Assembly (NCBI GenBank): GCA_013376735.1 | Contig: VINJ01000001.1 | Location: forward strand, 3,534,001 to 3,598,000 | Reading direction: 5' to 3' | Source of the DNA: a bacterium Scap17 | GTDB taxonomy: Bacteria > Pseudomonadota > Gammaproteobacteria > Pseudomonadales > Halomonadaceae | Length of the DNA: 64,000 nt | Shown: piece after piece, positions 28,501 to 40,233 of the stretch | Numbering within the stretch: the stretch's first letter is position 1 | Layout of the letters: every line of letters begins with the position of its first letter | Made by a program: the position numbers and the translations under genes | Notes under the pieces: generated by a model | What the model was told of the DNA's origin: nothing | The model's input: the letters and a program-made list of their open reading frames with translations, nothing else | Databases searched by the model: none

Positions 28501-30147
28501 CTACTCGCGCTTGGCCCCCGACACCTCTGACAGCGATCGCGACTGGAAGCTCTCGGCCTGAGCCATGGCCCAGACACGACGATAGAAGGGGTAGTCGTCC
28601 CCTTGCGTCAGCAGCGCGCCCTTGGTCAGGAAGGGATGCAGGTGCGAGAACAGCTTGACCTCATTCTCGGAGACACGATGCACCAGGTGGTCCGGGGTGA
28701 TCTGCCAGGGCGTGTGCAGGCCCGCCGCCGACAGGATCTCGGCCAGCGCATGCAGGGTGTTGTGGTGGAAGTGACGCACCTGATCGGCCTTGTCTTCCAC
28801 GACCAGCGATTTCTGGCGCAGATCATCCTGGGTGGCGATCCCCGTCGGGCACTTGTTGGTGTGACAGCTCAGTGACTGGATGCAGCCCAGCGCGAACATG
28901 TAACCGCGGGCGGCATTGACCCAGTCCGCCCCCAGCGCCATCACGCAGGCGATATCGAAGGCACTGATGATCTTGCCGCTGACCCCGATGCGCACCTCAT
29001 CACGCAGCCCTGCGCCCACCAGCGAGTTGTGGACGAACTGCAGCCCTTCACGCAGCGGGGTGCCGAGGTGATCGGTGAATTCGGTCGGTGCGGCACCGGT
29101 GCCGCCCTCACTGCCATCGACGACGATGAAATCGGGCACGATCCCGGTCTCGAGCATCGCCTTGACGATGGCCATGAACTCCCACGGCTGACCGAGGCAT
29201 AGCTTGAAGCCCACCGGCTTGCCACCCGACAGCTCGCGCAGGCGCTGGATGAAGCTCAACAGCTCAAGCGGTGTGGAGAACTCACCGTGGTTGGAGGGCG
29301 AGATGCAATCCTTGCCCATCGGAATCCCGCGCGTCTCGGCGATCTCCTCGCTGATCTTGCTGGCCGGCAACACGCCCCCGTGACCGGGCTTGGCGCCCTG
29401 ACTGAGCTTGATCTCGATCATCTTGACCTGCTCGCTGGCCGCCTGACGGGCGAACTTCTCGCCATCGAAGCGCCCTTCCTCGTCGCGACAGCCGAAGTAG
29501 CCACTGCCCAGCTCCCAGATCAGATCGCCCCCGAATTCGCGGTGGTAGGGACTGATACTGCCTTCGCCGGTGTCATGGGCAAAGTTGCCCAGCCTGGCCC
29601 CCTTGTTCAGGGCACGGATGGCGTTGGCGCTCAAGGAGCCGAAGCTCATCGCCGAGATATTGAACAGCGAGGCATTGTAGGGATGCGAGCACTGGGAGTT
29701 GCCGACGTTGAGACGAAAGCCCTTGGGGTCCGGCACGCTCGAGGTCTGCATGGAGTGACCGATGAACTCATAGCTGTCGGAATAGACATCGAGCAAGGTG
29801 CCGAACGGCTGGGAGGAATTGTGCTGACGGCCACGCGCATAGACCAGCTCGCGCTGCTTGTGGGAAAACGGCAGCTGATCGGTGTCCGACTCGAACAGGT
29901 ACTGACGCATTTCCGGACGCAGCGCCTTGAACAGATAGCGCATGTTGCCGATCACCGGATAGTTGCGACGCACGGCGTAATCCGCTTGCCGCAAGTCATT
30001 GAGACCAACCGCGACCAGCAGCACAAAGATGCTGGCCAACGGCCACAGCCAGGCATTCTGCATCGCCAGGGGAAGGCAGATGAGCGCTCCGATGATACAG
30101 AGCAGGAAGACGGAATAACGCGGCAACAGCGACCATTTCAGCTTCAT
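28501..30147 (-). CDS. FMN-binding glutamate synthase family protein, membrane anchored
   Basis: A 548-residue protein corresponding to the FMN-binding synthase domain of glutamate synthase (GltB), without the glutaminase or GXGXG domains. Two hydrophobic segments near residues 10-50 predict membrane anchoring. FMN and substrate motifs include ISAMSFGSLS, SQGAKPGHGGVLPA, IVVDGSEGGTGAAP and a Cys-rich CHTNKCPTGIATQD like the [3Fe-4S] site of GltB. Its exact reaction is unknown; such stand-alone proteins are common in proteobacteria. ATG 30147 has AAGGATG upstream; another ATG would add 16 residues. Confidence 0.85.
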   Translation of the reverse strand: MKLKWSLLPRYSVFLLCIIGALICLPLAMQNAWLWPLASIFVLLVAVGLNDLRQADYAVRRNYPVIGNMRYLFKALRPEMRQYLFESDTDQLPFSHKQRELVYARGRQHNSSQPFGTLLDVYSDSYEFIGHSMQTSSVPDPKGFRLNVGNSQCSHPYNASLFNISAMSFGSLSANAIRALNKGARLGNFAHDTGEGSISPYHREFGGDLIWELGSGYFGCRDEEGRFDGEKFARQAASEQVKMIEIKLSQGAKPGHGGVLPASKISEEIAETRGIPMGKDCISPSNHGEFSTPLELLSFIQRLRELSGGKPVGFKLCLGQPWEFMAIVKAMLETGIVPDFIVVDGSEGGTGAAPTEFTDHLGTPLREGLQFVHNSLVGAGLRDEVRIGVSGKIISAFDIACVMALGADWVNAARGYMFALGCIQSLSCHTNKCPTGIATQDDLRQKSLVVEDKADQVRHFHHNTLHALAEILSAAGLHTPWQITPDHLVHRVSENEVKLFSHLHPFLTKGALLTQGDDYPFYRRVWAMAQAESFQSRSLSEVSGAKRE

Positions 30148-30316
30148 CACGACATCCTTGTAATGTGTCAGGCAGACATTCACGACCTCAGGCATGAGGC
30201 CTGGCCTCCACCTTAAGCTACCCGGCGTCCGTCACCCAGCTCCCACCATGGAACGCCACGTTGAGCAAGCCAGACGCGACTCCCGTACCACTCGCCTTGA
30301 ATCGGCCCCAACGCAA

Positions 30317-30348
30317 GACGCCCCCATGGCCTTTGCCATGGGGGCGTC
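30317..30348. terminator. Terminator of purL
   Basis: GACGCCCCCATGGC, loop CTTT, GCCATGGGGGCGTC is a perfect 14-bp stem, 36 bp past the purL stop. Confidence 0.8.
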
Positions 30349-30384
30349 TCTCATGCTGTCATCCCGTGATGACCGACCGAGGGA

Positions 30385-33300
30385 TCAATCGACCCAGCGA
30401 CGGGCATTGCGGAACATGCGCAACCAGGCGCCATCCTGCTGCCAGTCGTCCGGACGCCAGGAGTTGGTGACGGCACGCGCCACGCGCTCCGGGTGCGGCA
30501 TCATGATGGTCACGCGACCATCATCGGTGGTCAGACCGGTGATACCGGACGGCGAGCCATTCGGGTTGGCCGGATAACGCGTAGTGGTCTGGCCGTAGTT
30601 GTCGACGTAACGCAGTGCGACCTGGCCGCTGCTCTGCATCTTGCGCAGGTGAGCGCTGTCGCGGAACTCGGCACGCCCTTCGCCATGCGCGATGGCGATC
30701 GGCAGGCGCGAGCCTTCCATGCCATCGAGGAACAGCGAGGCGCTCTTCTCGACTTCGACCATCGCGACACGGGCCTCGAACTGCTCGGACTCGTTGCGCA
30801 CGAAGCGCGGCCAGGCCTCGGCACCCGGAATCAGCTCCTTGAGCTGGGAGAGCATCTGGCAACCGTTGCAGACGCCCAGCGCGAAGCTGTCGTCACGGTT
30901 GAAGAAGCGCTCGAACTGCTCACGCGCACGCGCATTGAACAGCACTGACTTGGCCCAGCCACCGCCGGCGCCCAGCACGTCACCGTAGGAGAAGCCGCCA
31001 CAGGCGACCAGCCCCCGCATGGTATCCAGATCGACACGCCCTTCGAGGATATCGCTCATGTGGACATCGACGGCCTCGAAACCGGCGCGGTCGAAGCTTG
31101 CCGCCATCTCGAGCTGACCATTGACGCCCTGCTCGCGCAGGATCGCCATGCGCGGACGTGCGCCGGTGTTCAGGTACGGCGCCGCGATGTCCTCGTTGAC
31201 GTCGAAGGTGGCCTGGACGGAGAGGCCCGGGTCACGCACATCGTTGATGGACTCGAATTCGCTCTTGGCGCAATCGGCGTTGTCACGCGCGGCCTGCATG
31301 CGATAGCTGGTCTCGGCCCACAGGCGCTCGGCGCTGGCGCGGGTGGTGGAGAGCAGGTTCTGGCCCAGCAGCGTGATGTTGATCTGCTCATCGGCACGCG
31401 GCGTGGCGATCACGCCACTGTGCTCGAGTCCCACGGCCTTGAGCTCGGCGAGGATGGACTCGGTATGCTCGCGACGTACCTGCACCACGGCGCCCAGCTC
31501 TTCGGCAAACAGTGCGCCAGTCGCCTGGCCCGGCTCGGCGGCGGTCCAGTCGAGGGAGATGTCGAGACCGACGCGTCCGGCGAAGGACATTTCCATCAGG
31601 GTGGTCAACAGACCACCGTCGCTGCGGTCGTGGTAGGCCAGCAGCTTGCCTTCGGCATTGAAGCGCTGGATGGCCTCGAAGAAGTGCTTCAGATCTTCCG
31701 GCCTGGCGAGATCCGGCGCTTCATTGCCGACCTGACCATAGACCTGCGCCAGCGCGGAGCCGCCGAGGCGGTGAGCACCGTGACCGAGATCGATCAGGAT
31801 CAGGTCCGTCTCCACGGCCTCGCCATTCAGCGTGCGACGCAGCTGCGGCGTGAGGGTACGCATGGCATCGGTGACCGGCGCGAAGCCTGTCATCACCAGT
31901 GACAGCGGTGCGGTGATCGACTTGTCTTCGCCGTTCTCGTCCTGCCAGGCGGTGCGCATGGACATGGAGTCCTTGCCGACCGGAATGGTCAGGTCCAGCG
32001 CCGGGCACAGTTCCATGCCGACGGCGTGGACGGCATCGAACAGCGCCTGATTCTCGCCGGTATGATCGGCCGCGCTCATCCAGTTGGCGGACAGCTTGAT
32101 GTCAGACAGCTTGGCGATCGGCGCGGCGGCCAGGTTGGTGATCACCTCGGCCACGGCCAGGCGCGCGGAGGCGGCCGGCGAGATCAGTGCGACCGGCGTA
32201 CGCTCGCCCATCGCCATCGCTTCACCGACATGGCTGTCGAGGGAGCTGGTGGTGACGGCGCAATCGGCCACCGGCACCTGCCACGGACCGACCATCTGGT
32301 CACGTGCGACCATGCCGGTGATCGAGCGGTCGCCGATGGTGATCAGGAATTTCTTGGAAGCGACGGTGGGCAGCTGCAGCACACGGGTCATCGCTTCGCG
32401 CGGGTCGAGATTGTCGAGACCCAGTGCCGGCAGCTCCAGCGTCTGGCGCTCGAAGCTGCGTGACATCCTGGGCGGCTTGCCGAACAGCACGTCCATCGGC
32501 AGATCGACTGGACGTGTATCGAAGTGACCATCCTTGACGATCAGCTCGTGCTCCTCGAGGGCTTCACCGACCACGGCGTACAGGCAACGCTCGCGCTTGC
32601 ACAGGGCTTCGAAGGTGGCCAGATTCTCCGGCGCCACCGCCAGCACGTAACGCTCCTGGGATTCGTTGCACCAGATTTCCAGCGGGCTCATGCCGGACTC
32701 GGCGCTTGGTACGGCGCGCAGATCGAACAGGCCGCCGCGGCCACCATCCTTGACCAGCTCCGGCAGTGCATTGGACAGACCGCCCGCGCCGACGTCGTGG
32801 ATGAAGCAGATCGGGTTCTTGTCATCCAGCGCCCAGCAGCGATCGATGACTTCCTGCACGCGACGCTCCATCTCGGCGTTGTCACGCTGCACGGACGCGA
32901 AATCGAGGTCTTCGCTGGAGCTACCCGAGGCCATGGAAGAGGCAGCACCACCGCCCAGACCGATCAGCATCGCCGGGCCGCCCATCACGATCAGCTTGGC
33001 ACCGACCGGAATGTCGCCCTTCTCGACGTGCTGACTGCGGATGTTGCCGTAACCGCCGGCGAGCATGATCGGCTTGTGATAGCCGCGACGCTCGATGCCG
33101 CCGGCACCGAAGGCATCCTGCTCATAGGTGCGGAAGTAGCCATTGAGGTTGGGACGGCCGAATTCGTTGTTGAACGCAGCGCCACCGATCGGGCCTTCCA
33201 GCATGATGTCGTAGGCGGTCTTGATGCGCTCCGGCTTGCCGTAGTCGTGCTCCCACGGCTGTTCGAAGCCCGGGATACGCAGATTGGAGACGCTGAAGCC

Positions 33301-34299
33301 GGTCAGGCCGGCTTTCGGCTTGGAGCCGACACCTGTCGCGCCTTCATCACGGATCTCGCCGCCAGCGCCGGTCGCCGCACCCGGATAGGGAGCGATGGCC
33401 GTCGGATGATTGTGGGTCTCGACCTTCATCAGGATGTTGATCGGTTCCTGATGGTAGGCATAGATGTGGCCTTCGCCTGTCGGGAAGTAGCGCCCGGCGG
33501 TCGGACCTTCCATGACGGCGGCGTTGTCACTGTAGGCAGAGAGCACACCGTCGGAATGATTCTGGTAGGTGTTCTTGATCATCTTGAACAGCGAGTGCGT
33601 CTGCGCCTCGCCATCGATGGTCCAGTCCGCATTGAAGATCTTGTGGCGGCAATGCTCGGAGTTCGCCTGGGCGAACATCATCAGCTCGATATCGGCAGGG
33701 TTGCGGCCCAGAGTCTTGAAGGACTCGACCAGATAATCGATCTCGTCGTCAGCCAGTGCCAGGCCCAGGGTGCCGTTGGCCGTGACCAGGGCGTCGCGAC
33801 CGCCGCCGAGGATATCGACATGGGCAAGCCTGGCGGGTGACTGATGCTGGAAGAGACGTGCGGCGTCCTGGGTTCGGGTCAGCACTGTCTCGGTCATGCG
33901 GTCGTGCAGTCGGGAGGACAGCGTGGCGAAGAGCTCTTCGCTCAGGGGAGCATCCAGCTTGATGCGGTAGGCGATGCCACGCTCGAGGCGGCGGACTTGC
34001 GGCAGGCCGCAGTTGGCGGCGATATCAGTGGCCTTGGAAGACCAGGGAGACAAGGTACCGAGGCGAGGGACGACGAGGAAAAGATGTCCCTCAGCAGGGC
34101 TCTCGTCACGACTGGGGCCGTAGTCCAGCAGGCGCTCCAGTGTTGTCCGGTCAGTACTGCTCAGTTCACCATCGACCTCGGCCAGATGCAGGTACTCGGC
34201 ATGAAGAGATTCCACCTCCGGCACCAGCTCGCGTAACGAAGCCAGTAGACGGGTGTGACGGAAGGCGGAAAGGGCAGGCGCGCCTCGCAGTTCGAGCAT
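30385..34299 (-). CDS. purL: Phosphoribosylformylglycinamidine synthase (large single-chain form)
   Basis: Converts FGAR to FGAM with ATP and glutamine in purine synthesis. The 1304 residues match the single-chain gammaproteobacterial enzyme (E. coli 1295). Features are an N-terminal PurS-like domain, ATP-binding domains ([48 protein letters not shown]), and a C-terminal glutaminase with nucleophile Cys in [10 protein letters not shown] and His/Glu in [11 protein letters not shown] 34299 ([14 protein letters not shown]) matches the family start; the frame is open 21 codons further. It is divergent from mltF, as in E. coli. Confidence 0.97.
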   Translation of the reverse strand: MLELRGAPALSAFRHTRLLASLRELVPEVESLHAEYLHLAEVDGELSSTDRTTLERLLDYGPSRDESPAEGHLFLVVPRLGTLSPWSSKATDIAANCGLPQVRRLERGIAYRIKLDAPLSEELFATLSSRLHDRMTETVLTRTQDAARLFQHQSPARLAHVDILGGGRDALVTANGTLGLALADDEIDYLVESFKTLGRNPADIELMMFAQANSEHCRHKIFNADWTIDGEAQTHSLFKMIKNTYQNHSDGVLSAYSDNAAVMEGPTAGRYFPTGEGHIYAYHQEPINILMKVETHNHPTAIAPYPGAATGAGGEIRDEGATGVGSKPKAGLTGFSVSNLRIPGFEQPWEHDYGKPERIKTAYDIMLEGPIGGAAFNNEFGRPNLNGYFRTYEQDAFGAGGIERRGYHKPIMLAGGYGNIRSQHVEKGDIPVGAKLIVMGGPAMLIGLGGGAASSMASGSSSEDLDFASVQRDNAEMERRVQEVIDRCWALDDKNPICFIHDVGAGGLSNALPELVKDGGRGGLFDLRAVPSAESGMSPLEIWCNESQERYVLAVAPENLATFEALCKRERCLYAVVGEALEEHELIVKDGHFDTRPVDLPMDVLFGKPPRMSRSFERQTLELPALGLDNLDPREAMTRVLQLPTVASKKFLITIGDRSITGMVARDQMVGPWQVPVADCAVTTSSLDSHVGEAMAMGERTPVALISPAASARLAVAEVITNLAAAPIAKLSDIKLSANWMSAADHTGENQALFDAVHAVGMELCPALDLTIPVGKDSMSMRTAWQDENGEDKSITAPLSLVMTGFAPVTDAMRTLTPQLRRTLNGEAVETDLILIDLGHGAHRLGGSALAQVYGQVGNEAPDLARPEDLKHFFEAIQRFNAEGKLLAYHDRSDGGLLTTLMEMSFAGRVGLDISLDWTAAEPGQATGALFAEELGAVVQVRREHTESILAELKAVGLEHSGVIATPRADEQINITLLGQNLLSTTRASAERLWAETSYRMQAARDNADCAKSEFESINDVRDPGLSVQATFDVNEDIAAPYLNTGARPRMAILREQGVNGQLEMAASFDRAGFEAVDVHMSDILEGRVDLDTMRGLVACGGFSYGDVLGAGGGWAKSVLFNARAREQFERFFNRDDSFALGVCNGCQMLSQLKELIPGAEAWPRFVRNESEQFEARVAMVEVEKSASLFLDGMEGSRLPIAIAHGEGRAEFRDSAHLRKMQSSGQVALRYVDNYGQTTTRYPANPNGSPSGITGLTTDDGRVTIMMPHPERVARAVTNSWRPDDWQQDGAWLRMFRNARRWVD

Positions 34300-34471
34300 G
34301 GTCAGGGAAAGCCTCTGAAGCAGCGTGAACGGACAACCGCCAAACGGCGGCAGCAAGCGCATATCATACGTGAAAGGCGAGCCTTAACGAAGCCCGCAGG
34401 CGACATGCGTTGGATGACAGTGTGTTGAGCTGCCGGTATGGTGGAAGCCCTGCCGTGAATGATGCTGACGC

Positions 34472-35965
34472 ATGCTCAAGACCTCGCCCTCTTCTCTCAT
34501 TCCGCCCGTGCGACAGCTGCTGCGCCACGCGCGGCGTTTTTTCGTCACGGCACTGGCCCTCGCCTTGCTGATACTGCCCGAGCGCACCCTCATCGAGATG
34601 CCTACGCGGCTGGACGATGTCCGTGCGCGCGACTTCATTCAGGTCGCCACACGCAACACCCCCACGACCTTCTATCGTGGCCGTCAGGGGCCTACCGGTT
34701 TCGAATACGAACTGGCACGTGACTTCGCCGATTATCTTGGCGTGAGTCTGTCGATGGATTCCGAGCACAATATCGAGAGCCTGACCCAGAGCGTGCTCAA
34801 TGATCAGGCCGATCTCGCGGCCGCGACCCTACCGCTGGATCTCTCCGAACAGGGCCTGCGCTTCTCACGCCCCATCCTCGAATTGCAGGCGATGGTGGTC
34901 TATCGACGCGGCATGCACCCGCCCAAGGAATTGAAGGATCTGGTCGGCAAGCGCATCGGCGTCATCAAGGGCGCCGGCACCAGCCTGGTACTGAGGGAAG
35001 TCCAGCAGGACATCCCCGAGCTCAGCTGGAAAGAAACCGGCGAGCTTGAGGTGGCGGATCTGCTGCAACGCATCGAGGAAGACAAGCTGGATGCGGCGGT
35101 CGTCTATTCCCATCAATTCAAGCTCAACCGCCTGTTCTTCCCCAATGTGGAGAACGGCTTCGACGTGGGCGACCCTCTGACGCTGGCCTGGGCCTTCCCC
35201 GCGCATGGCGACATCTCATTGCTGACCGCCGCCAATGATTTTCTCGAGACACGCCGCCAGGATGGCACCCTCGATCGACTGGTCGAGCGCTATTTCGGCC
35301 ATGATGATTATCTCGAGTATGTCGGCGCCCGTACCTTCATCCGCCAGGCACGCGATCGCCTGCCACGCTATATCGATACCTTCAAGGAAGCCGCACGCGA
35401 AACCGGTATCGACTGGAAACTGCTGGCCGCCACGGGCTATCAGGAATCGCACTGGCAACCCGAGGCCACCTCTCCTACAGGGGTGCGCGGTCTGATGATG
35501 CTGACCAATGTGACGGCACGCGAAATGAAGATCGCCAACCGTTTGGACCCCGTTCAGAGCATCGATGGTGGCTCACGCTATCTTGTGAGTATAAAGGGAC
35601 GCTTGCCGGACGAGATCAAGGAACCGGATCGCACTTGGATGACGCTGGCAGCCTACAATGTCGGCCTGGGTCACCTGTTTGATGCCAGACGGATCGTGAA
35701 GATGAAGGGCGGCGACCCGAATCGCTGGAAGGATGTCCGCGAAGCCCTGCCCTTGCTTCAGAATCGTGAGTGGTACCAGAAAGTCCGTTATGGTTATGCA
35801 CGCGGCGGAGAACCTGTCATCTATGTACGCAATATCCGACGTTATTATGAAATACTGAATTATGTTTACCGTAGCCAGCAGCAGTTCTATCAGCTGGACG
35901 AGCGTCCGATTACCGACGACGAAGGCGACAGCAATCCCTTCGATACTGTGCCTCCGATTCTCTGA
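34472..35965 (+). CDS. mltF: Membrane-bound lytic murein transglycosylase F
   Basis: Two-domain periplasmic enzyme that cleaves peptidoglycan glycan strands to 1,6-anhydromuropeptides. The 497 residues have an N-terminal hydrophobic anchor (about 22-36). A solute-binding-like domain ([15 protein letters not shown]...[15 protein letters not shown]) covers about 50-290. An SLT lysozyme-like domain follows, with the catalytic Glu in [23 protein letters not shown] and the AAYNVGLGH motif. No lipobox Cys is visible, so the anchor is the signal helix. The ribosome binding site is weak. Confidence 0.92.
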   Translation: MLKTSPSSLIPPVRQLLRHARRFFVTALALALLILPERTLIEMPTRLDDVRARDFIQVATRNTPTTFYRGRQGPTGFEYELARDFADYLGVSLSMDSEHNIESLTQSVLNDQADLAAATLPLDLSEQGLRFSRPILELQAMVVYRRGMHPPKELKDLVGKRIGVIKGAGTSLVLREVQQDIPELSWKETGELEVADLLQRIEEDKLDAAVVYSHQFKLNRLFFPNVENGFDVGDPLTLAWAFPAHGDISLLTAANDFLETRRQDGTLDRLVERYFGHDDYLEYVGARTFIRQARDRLPRYIDTFKEAARETGIDWKLLAATGYQESHWQPEATSPTGVRGLMMLTNVTAREMKIANRLDPVQSIDGGSRYLVSIKGRLPDEIKEPDRTWMTLAAYNVGLGHLFDARRIVKMKGGDPNRWKDVREALPLLQNREWYQKVRYGYARGGEPVIYVRNIRRYYEILNYVYRSQQQFYQLDERPITDDEGDSNPFDTVPPIL

Positions 35966-36047
35966 GGATGGAGTTCGGACCGTCAGCACTCCGGTGCCTC
36001 AAGTGCACGCATCTTCACCACACATCAAGAGCCTCTAAGGACAGGGA

Positions 36048-38003
36048 ATGACACGCAGACTCGTCTTGATGTCGCTAAGCCTGATCGCGTTCGGCATCGC
36101 CTTGCTGGGGCTCTGGCCGTCTGCCGGCAATGAAGCCAATGCGCTACTGCTGATGATGTTGACCCTGCAAGCCGCCGGCCAGACTGCCTGGCACTGGCGA
36201 AATACCTTCCTCAGTCAGCTGTTTCTCAGCGCCTCATTGATCCTCAACATCCTGCTGATCTGTACCTTCCTGCTACCGGAGAGCTGGGTGGGGGTGGACC
36301 ACTGGGGAGGCCTGCTGATCAATCTGCCGGGCGATTGGCATATCGCCAATATCCGCCCGCCTATCCTGATCCTGTTTGCCTGTTTCGGCCTCACGACCTG
36401 CGCCCTGTTGCGCATGCGACTGGGATTCGGCTCTGCCATCCAACTGACGCAAGTCACGCTGTTGCTGCTGTTTGCCATGACGACAGACGCCAGCCTTTCC
36501 GTCGCCAGCATGGTACTGGCAGGTCCGGAGCGCATCACGCTGACCAGTTTTGTCAGTCTGCTATTGCTCGCACAATGGATCGATGTGCAGCCGGCACTCA
36601 TGCATATGTGGCGCCGTACTATCGTACCATTGGTCATCTCCTCCATGATCACCCTGATATGCCTGCTCGCCTGGCAACAGCAGAGCCAGGACGAGAACGA
36701 TCGCATCAACCAGTCGACCTACGTACTGGGCGACAAGATCGCCACGGAGCTGTCTCGCGAGATCAACGACCAGCTCAATGCGATGCGGCGCTTCGCCGGT
36801 TTCTGGAGCCTGATGGGGCAGACACCGACGCGCGGAGAATGGCAGCGTCTGGCACGCAGCTATTACAAGGATTTCGATTACTTCCAGAACATCGCCTTCA
36901 TCGATCCGGACAGCGTGGTTTCGCGCGTCTTCCCGGACAAAGGGCGCAATCATGACGTGCTGGGCGTACGCCTGCTGGATGCTCAACCGGACACGCCGCT
37001 GCGCAATCCGCTGGAACTCGGCATCGAGGGCCATACCGGCATCATCGACCTGATTCAGGGCGGCAAGGGCATGGTGTCCTACCTGCCGGTGCGTGACCCT
37101 CGCGATGGCACCATTCTGGGGGCGATCGCCATGGTGGTGGACCTGGCCCCTCTGCTCGACAGAGCCATGGACACGGCACGCAATGAGGCATTTGCGGTCA
37201 CCCTGTCAGAGCGTGGCAACATCTATATCCATGTCGGCCCCGAAAGTCGTCTGGCGCCCTGGGGACATCGCATTCCCATCGAGCTACCCGCCACCGACCT
37301 GACACTGGGCCTGCAGCCGACACAGCACTTCCTGGCAGCCACTCGTGGTCGTCTGCCGGAAGTGACATTGCTGACGGGGATTCTGTTGGCTTACCTGCTC
37401 TTTCTCGTGATCTACATGTATCGCCGCGTCTCGCAGGAGCACGGCATCGTCAAGAATGCCAACGATGCACTACGCGAAGAGATGGTGCGGCGAGAGCGAC
37501 TGCAGAACGAGATCCAGTGGCTGGCGCGCCACGACGAGCTGACCCAGCTGCCCAATCGTCGCTATTTCCTCGAGCAGGTGCAGAGCTTCAGCGGCAAGAT
37601 GCCTCTGACGGTCATGATCCTGGATATCGACTTCTTCAAGACGGTCAATGACAAACTGGGACACTTGGAGGGAGATCGCTACCTGCAGAAAGTTGCCGCC
37701 GTCTCACGGGCGCCCGTGGAGTCTGCCGGCGGCATACTGGCGCGCTTCGGTGGTGAGGAATTCGTGGTCTGCATCCCGGAATGTCCGCGTGCGGTCGGCC
37801 GCACGCTGGCAGAAGAGCTGCGGCGTGCCGTGCAGGCGGCAGGGTTGCCACAGCCCGCCACGGACAGCGTCGTCACGGTATCCGTGGGGATGGCATGCGT
37901 GGCGCGCGCTCCGTTGCGGCTGGATGCACTGCTGCAGGCAGCGGATGAGGCGCTGTATCGCGCCAAGTCCAGTGGTCGCAATCAGGTTCAGGTCGCTGCC
38001 TGA
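36048..38003 (+). CDS. Membrane diguanylate cyclase with CHASE-type sensor domain
   Basis: A 651-residue signalling protein that should make cyclic di-GMP. Residues 1-215 hold about seven hydrophobic segments. A periplasmic CHASE-like domain follows (about 230-390: NQLNAM..FAGFW-type start, YFQNIAFIDPDSVVSRVFP, GMVSYLPVRDP). A further membrane helix lies near 440-460. The GGDEF domain starts at about 495 and has an intact active site GGEEF (568-572). The inhibitory RxxD site five residues upstream is absent, so feedback inhibition through it is unlikely. It lies between mltF and tadA, which are adjacent in enterobacteria. Confidence 0.9.
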   Translation: MTRRLVLMSLSLIAFGIALLGLWPSAGNEANALLLMMLTLQAAGQTAWHWRNTFLSQLFLSASLILNILLICTFLLPESWVGVDHWGGLLINLPGDWHIANIRPPILILFACFGLTTCALLRMRLGFGSAIQLTQVTLLLLFAMTTDASLSVASMVLAGPERITLTSFVSLLLLAQWIDVQPALMHMWRRTIVPLVISSMITLICLLAWQQQSQDENDRINQSTYVLGDKIATELSREINDQLNAMRRFAGFWSLMGQTPTRGEWQRLARSYYKDFDYFQNIAFIDPDSVVSRVFPDKGRNHDVLGVRLLDAQPDTPLRNPLELGIEGHTGIIDLIQGGKGMVSYLPVRDPRDGTILGAIAMVVDLAPLLDRAMDTARNEAFAVTLSERGNIYIHVGPESRLAPWGHRIPIELPATDLTLGLQPTQHFLAATRGRLPEVTLLTGILLAYLLFLVIYMYRRVSQEHGIVKNANDALREEMVRRERLQNEIQWLARHDELTQLPNRRYFLEQVQSFSGKMPLTVMILDIDFFKTVNDKLGHLEGDRYLQKVAAVSRAPVESAGGILARFGGEEFVVCIPECPRAVGRTLAEELRRAVQAAGLPQPATDSVVTVSVGMACVARAPLRLDALLQAADEALYRAKSSGRNQVQVAA

Positions 38004-38114
38004 CGATCCATGCTGAGGCCAACACGATGGCAACGCGAAGAGATCTGAACGGAAGGTTCAGCGCGAGAGGACCCTGCGCGGGCGGATCTGAGCGAAAGGA
38101 TCAGCATGAAAGGT

Positions 38115-38759
<645 letters not shown>

Positions 38760-38761
38760 TC

Positions 38762-39607
38762 ATGACCCAAACAGCTACTGCGCCTCTTGAGGCTCTGGTC
38801 ACCCTGCTGGGTCTTGAGACCCTGGAAGAGAATCTGTTCAGAGGGCACAGTCAGGACCTCGGCTTCCCTCAACTGTTTGGCGGACAGGTACTCGGACAAG
38901 CGCTGTCCGCAGCGACACGCACGGTGCCGGTCGAACGCCAGGTCCACTCACTGCATGGCTACTTCCTGCGCCCGGGCGATGCCCACAAGCCTGTCATCTA
39001 TCAGGTTGATGGCGTGCGTGATGGCGGCAGCTTCACGACCCGCCGCATCAGTGCCATCCAGAATGGCAAGACCATCTTCTTCTGCAGCGCCTCCTTCCAT
39101 GGCAAGGAGGCGGGATTCGAGCATCAGCTCGCCATGCCCGACATCGAATCGCCAGAGCAGTTGATCGAGCAGGGGGCACGCATCGAGCGCTACGAAGGTC
39201 ACCCCATCGAGTTCCTGCGCCTGAAGGCGCCGATCACGGCGAGTGATGATGATGCCTGCCCCCCACCACGTCAGCGGCTGTGGTTCCGACTGGCAGGCGA
39301 GCTGCCGGAAGATGATGCCCTGCATCGCTACCTGCTGACATACAGCTCCGACTTCAACCTGCTGGCGACAGGCCTCGGCGGACATGGTGTGCGGTTCGGT
39401 TCGCCCGAACTGCAAATGGCGAGCTTGGATCACTCGCTATGGTTCCACCGCGATGTACGCGTCAATGATTGGCTACTCTATGAGATGGACAGCCCATGGG
39501 CAGGAGGGGCACGCAGCTTCGCTCGCGGCAGTCTGTATAACCGGTACGGCGAGCTGGTGGCATCAAGCGCCCAGGAAGGCCTGACCCGCCTACGCAAACG
39601 TCCCTGA
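38762..39607 (+). CDS. tesB: Acyl-CoA thioesterase II
   Basis: Double hot-dog thioesterase of 281 residues that hydrolyses medium- and long-chain acyl-CoA. The signatures are QDLGFPQLFGGQVLGQAL, VHSLHGYFLRPGD, SFTTRRISAIQNGKTIF (first hot-dog) and MASLDHSLWFHR, SPWAGGARSFARGSLY, ASSAQEGLTR (second, with the catalytic Asp/Ser/Gln set). ATG 38762 has AAGGA 7 bases upstream. It is divergent from tadA and ends in a strong terminator. Confidence 0.94.
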   Translation: MTQTATAPLEALVTLLGLETLEENLFRGHSQDLGFPQLFGGQVLGQALSAATRTVPVERQVHSLHGYFLRPGDAHKPVIYQVDGVRDGGSFTTRRISAIQNGKTIFFCSASFHGKEAGFEHQLAMPDIESPEQLIEQGARIERYEGHPIEFLRLKAPITASDDDACPPPRQRLWFRLAGELPEDDALHRYLLTYSSDFNLLATGLGGHGVRFGSPELQMASLDHSLWFHRDVRVNDWLLYEMDSPWAGGARSFARGSLYNRYGELVASSAQEGLTRLRKRP

Positions 39608-39637
39608 ACGAATCGCTCTGTGCGAATTGTCCGAACA

Positions 39638-39676
39638 ACAATGCCCCTCCTGAGACATTCTCAGGAGGGGCATTGT
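39638..39676. terminator. Strong terminator downstream of tesB
   Basis: An 18-bp perfect stem: ACAATGCCCCTCCTGAGA, loop CAT, TCTCAGGAGGGGCATTGT. Confidence 0.88.
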
Positions 39677-39763
39677 CATGTTTGCCTGCGTTTCTCTACA
39701 ACCTACAATCTACAGCACTAAGAGTAGCGCACTGCGATTCACTATTATCGCGTCAATAGGGGG

Positions 39764-40042
39764 TCACTTCAGTGCTGTCCTGACACGCGTGCAGTTTTCA
39801 TCTCGATAGCGTTGTTTGTAGTCATTACGCTGTGACTGCCAACTTCGCATCTGGCCCGACGACCCGCCGCCGCGACGCCTATCGGTATAATATTCGATCT
39901 TGTCCTTGATGAACTGACAGTGCTCTATCTTTCTCTCTCGCTCCCCGGCAGATACCATTTCTGATGACATAAGCCCCATCAAAAGAGCCATCATTCCTGC
40001 CAATAGAAGTCTTGATGAAGAACATGAAAAGTCCCTCGACAT
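39764..40042 (-). CDS. Small secreted hypothetical protein
   Basis: A 92-residue protein that I do not recognise. It has a clear signal peptide (basic start MSRDFSCSSSRLL, hydrophobic LLAGMMALLMGLM, cleavage after VSA near 32). A short charged mature part follows with two Cys (EHCQFIKDKIEYYTDRRR and DENCTRVR), which could form a disulfide in the periplasm. AAGGAGG lies 4 bases before ATG 40042, a very strong ribosome binding site, so translation is likely. The IS66 element inserted about 145 bp upstream of its start. Confidence 0.7.
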   Translation of the reverse strand: MSRDFSCSSSRLLLAGMMALLMGLMSSEMVSAGERERKIEHCQFIKDKIEYYTDRRRGGGSSGQMRSWQSQRNDYKQRYRDENCTRVRTALK

Positions 40043-40187
40043 GTCGCCTCCTTGCGCCTGTACACGGATAGATTCCAATGAGTGATTTTCAATGACAGCG
40101 CAGACACCGAGCAGGTGCTGCAACAGCAAAGATATCTCTCGATAGCGTGGAATGCCTGCCGGTGGAGACCACCCTCGATAGAGCCCA

Positions 40188-40195
40188 GCACAACT
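40188..40195 (+). repeat. Left 8-bp target-site duplication of the IS66 element
   Basis: GCACAACT directly precedes the element and recurs exactly at 42614-42621. IS66-family elements make 8-bp duplications. Confidence 0.95.
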
Positions 40196-40233
40196 GTAAG
40201 CGACCGGTGATCCCATCTACCGCAGAGTCCTGA

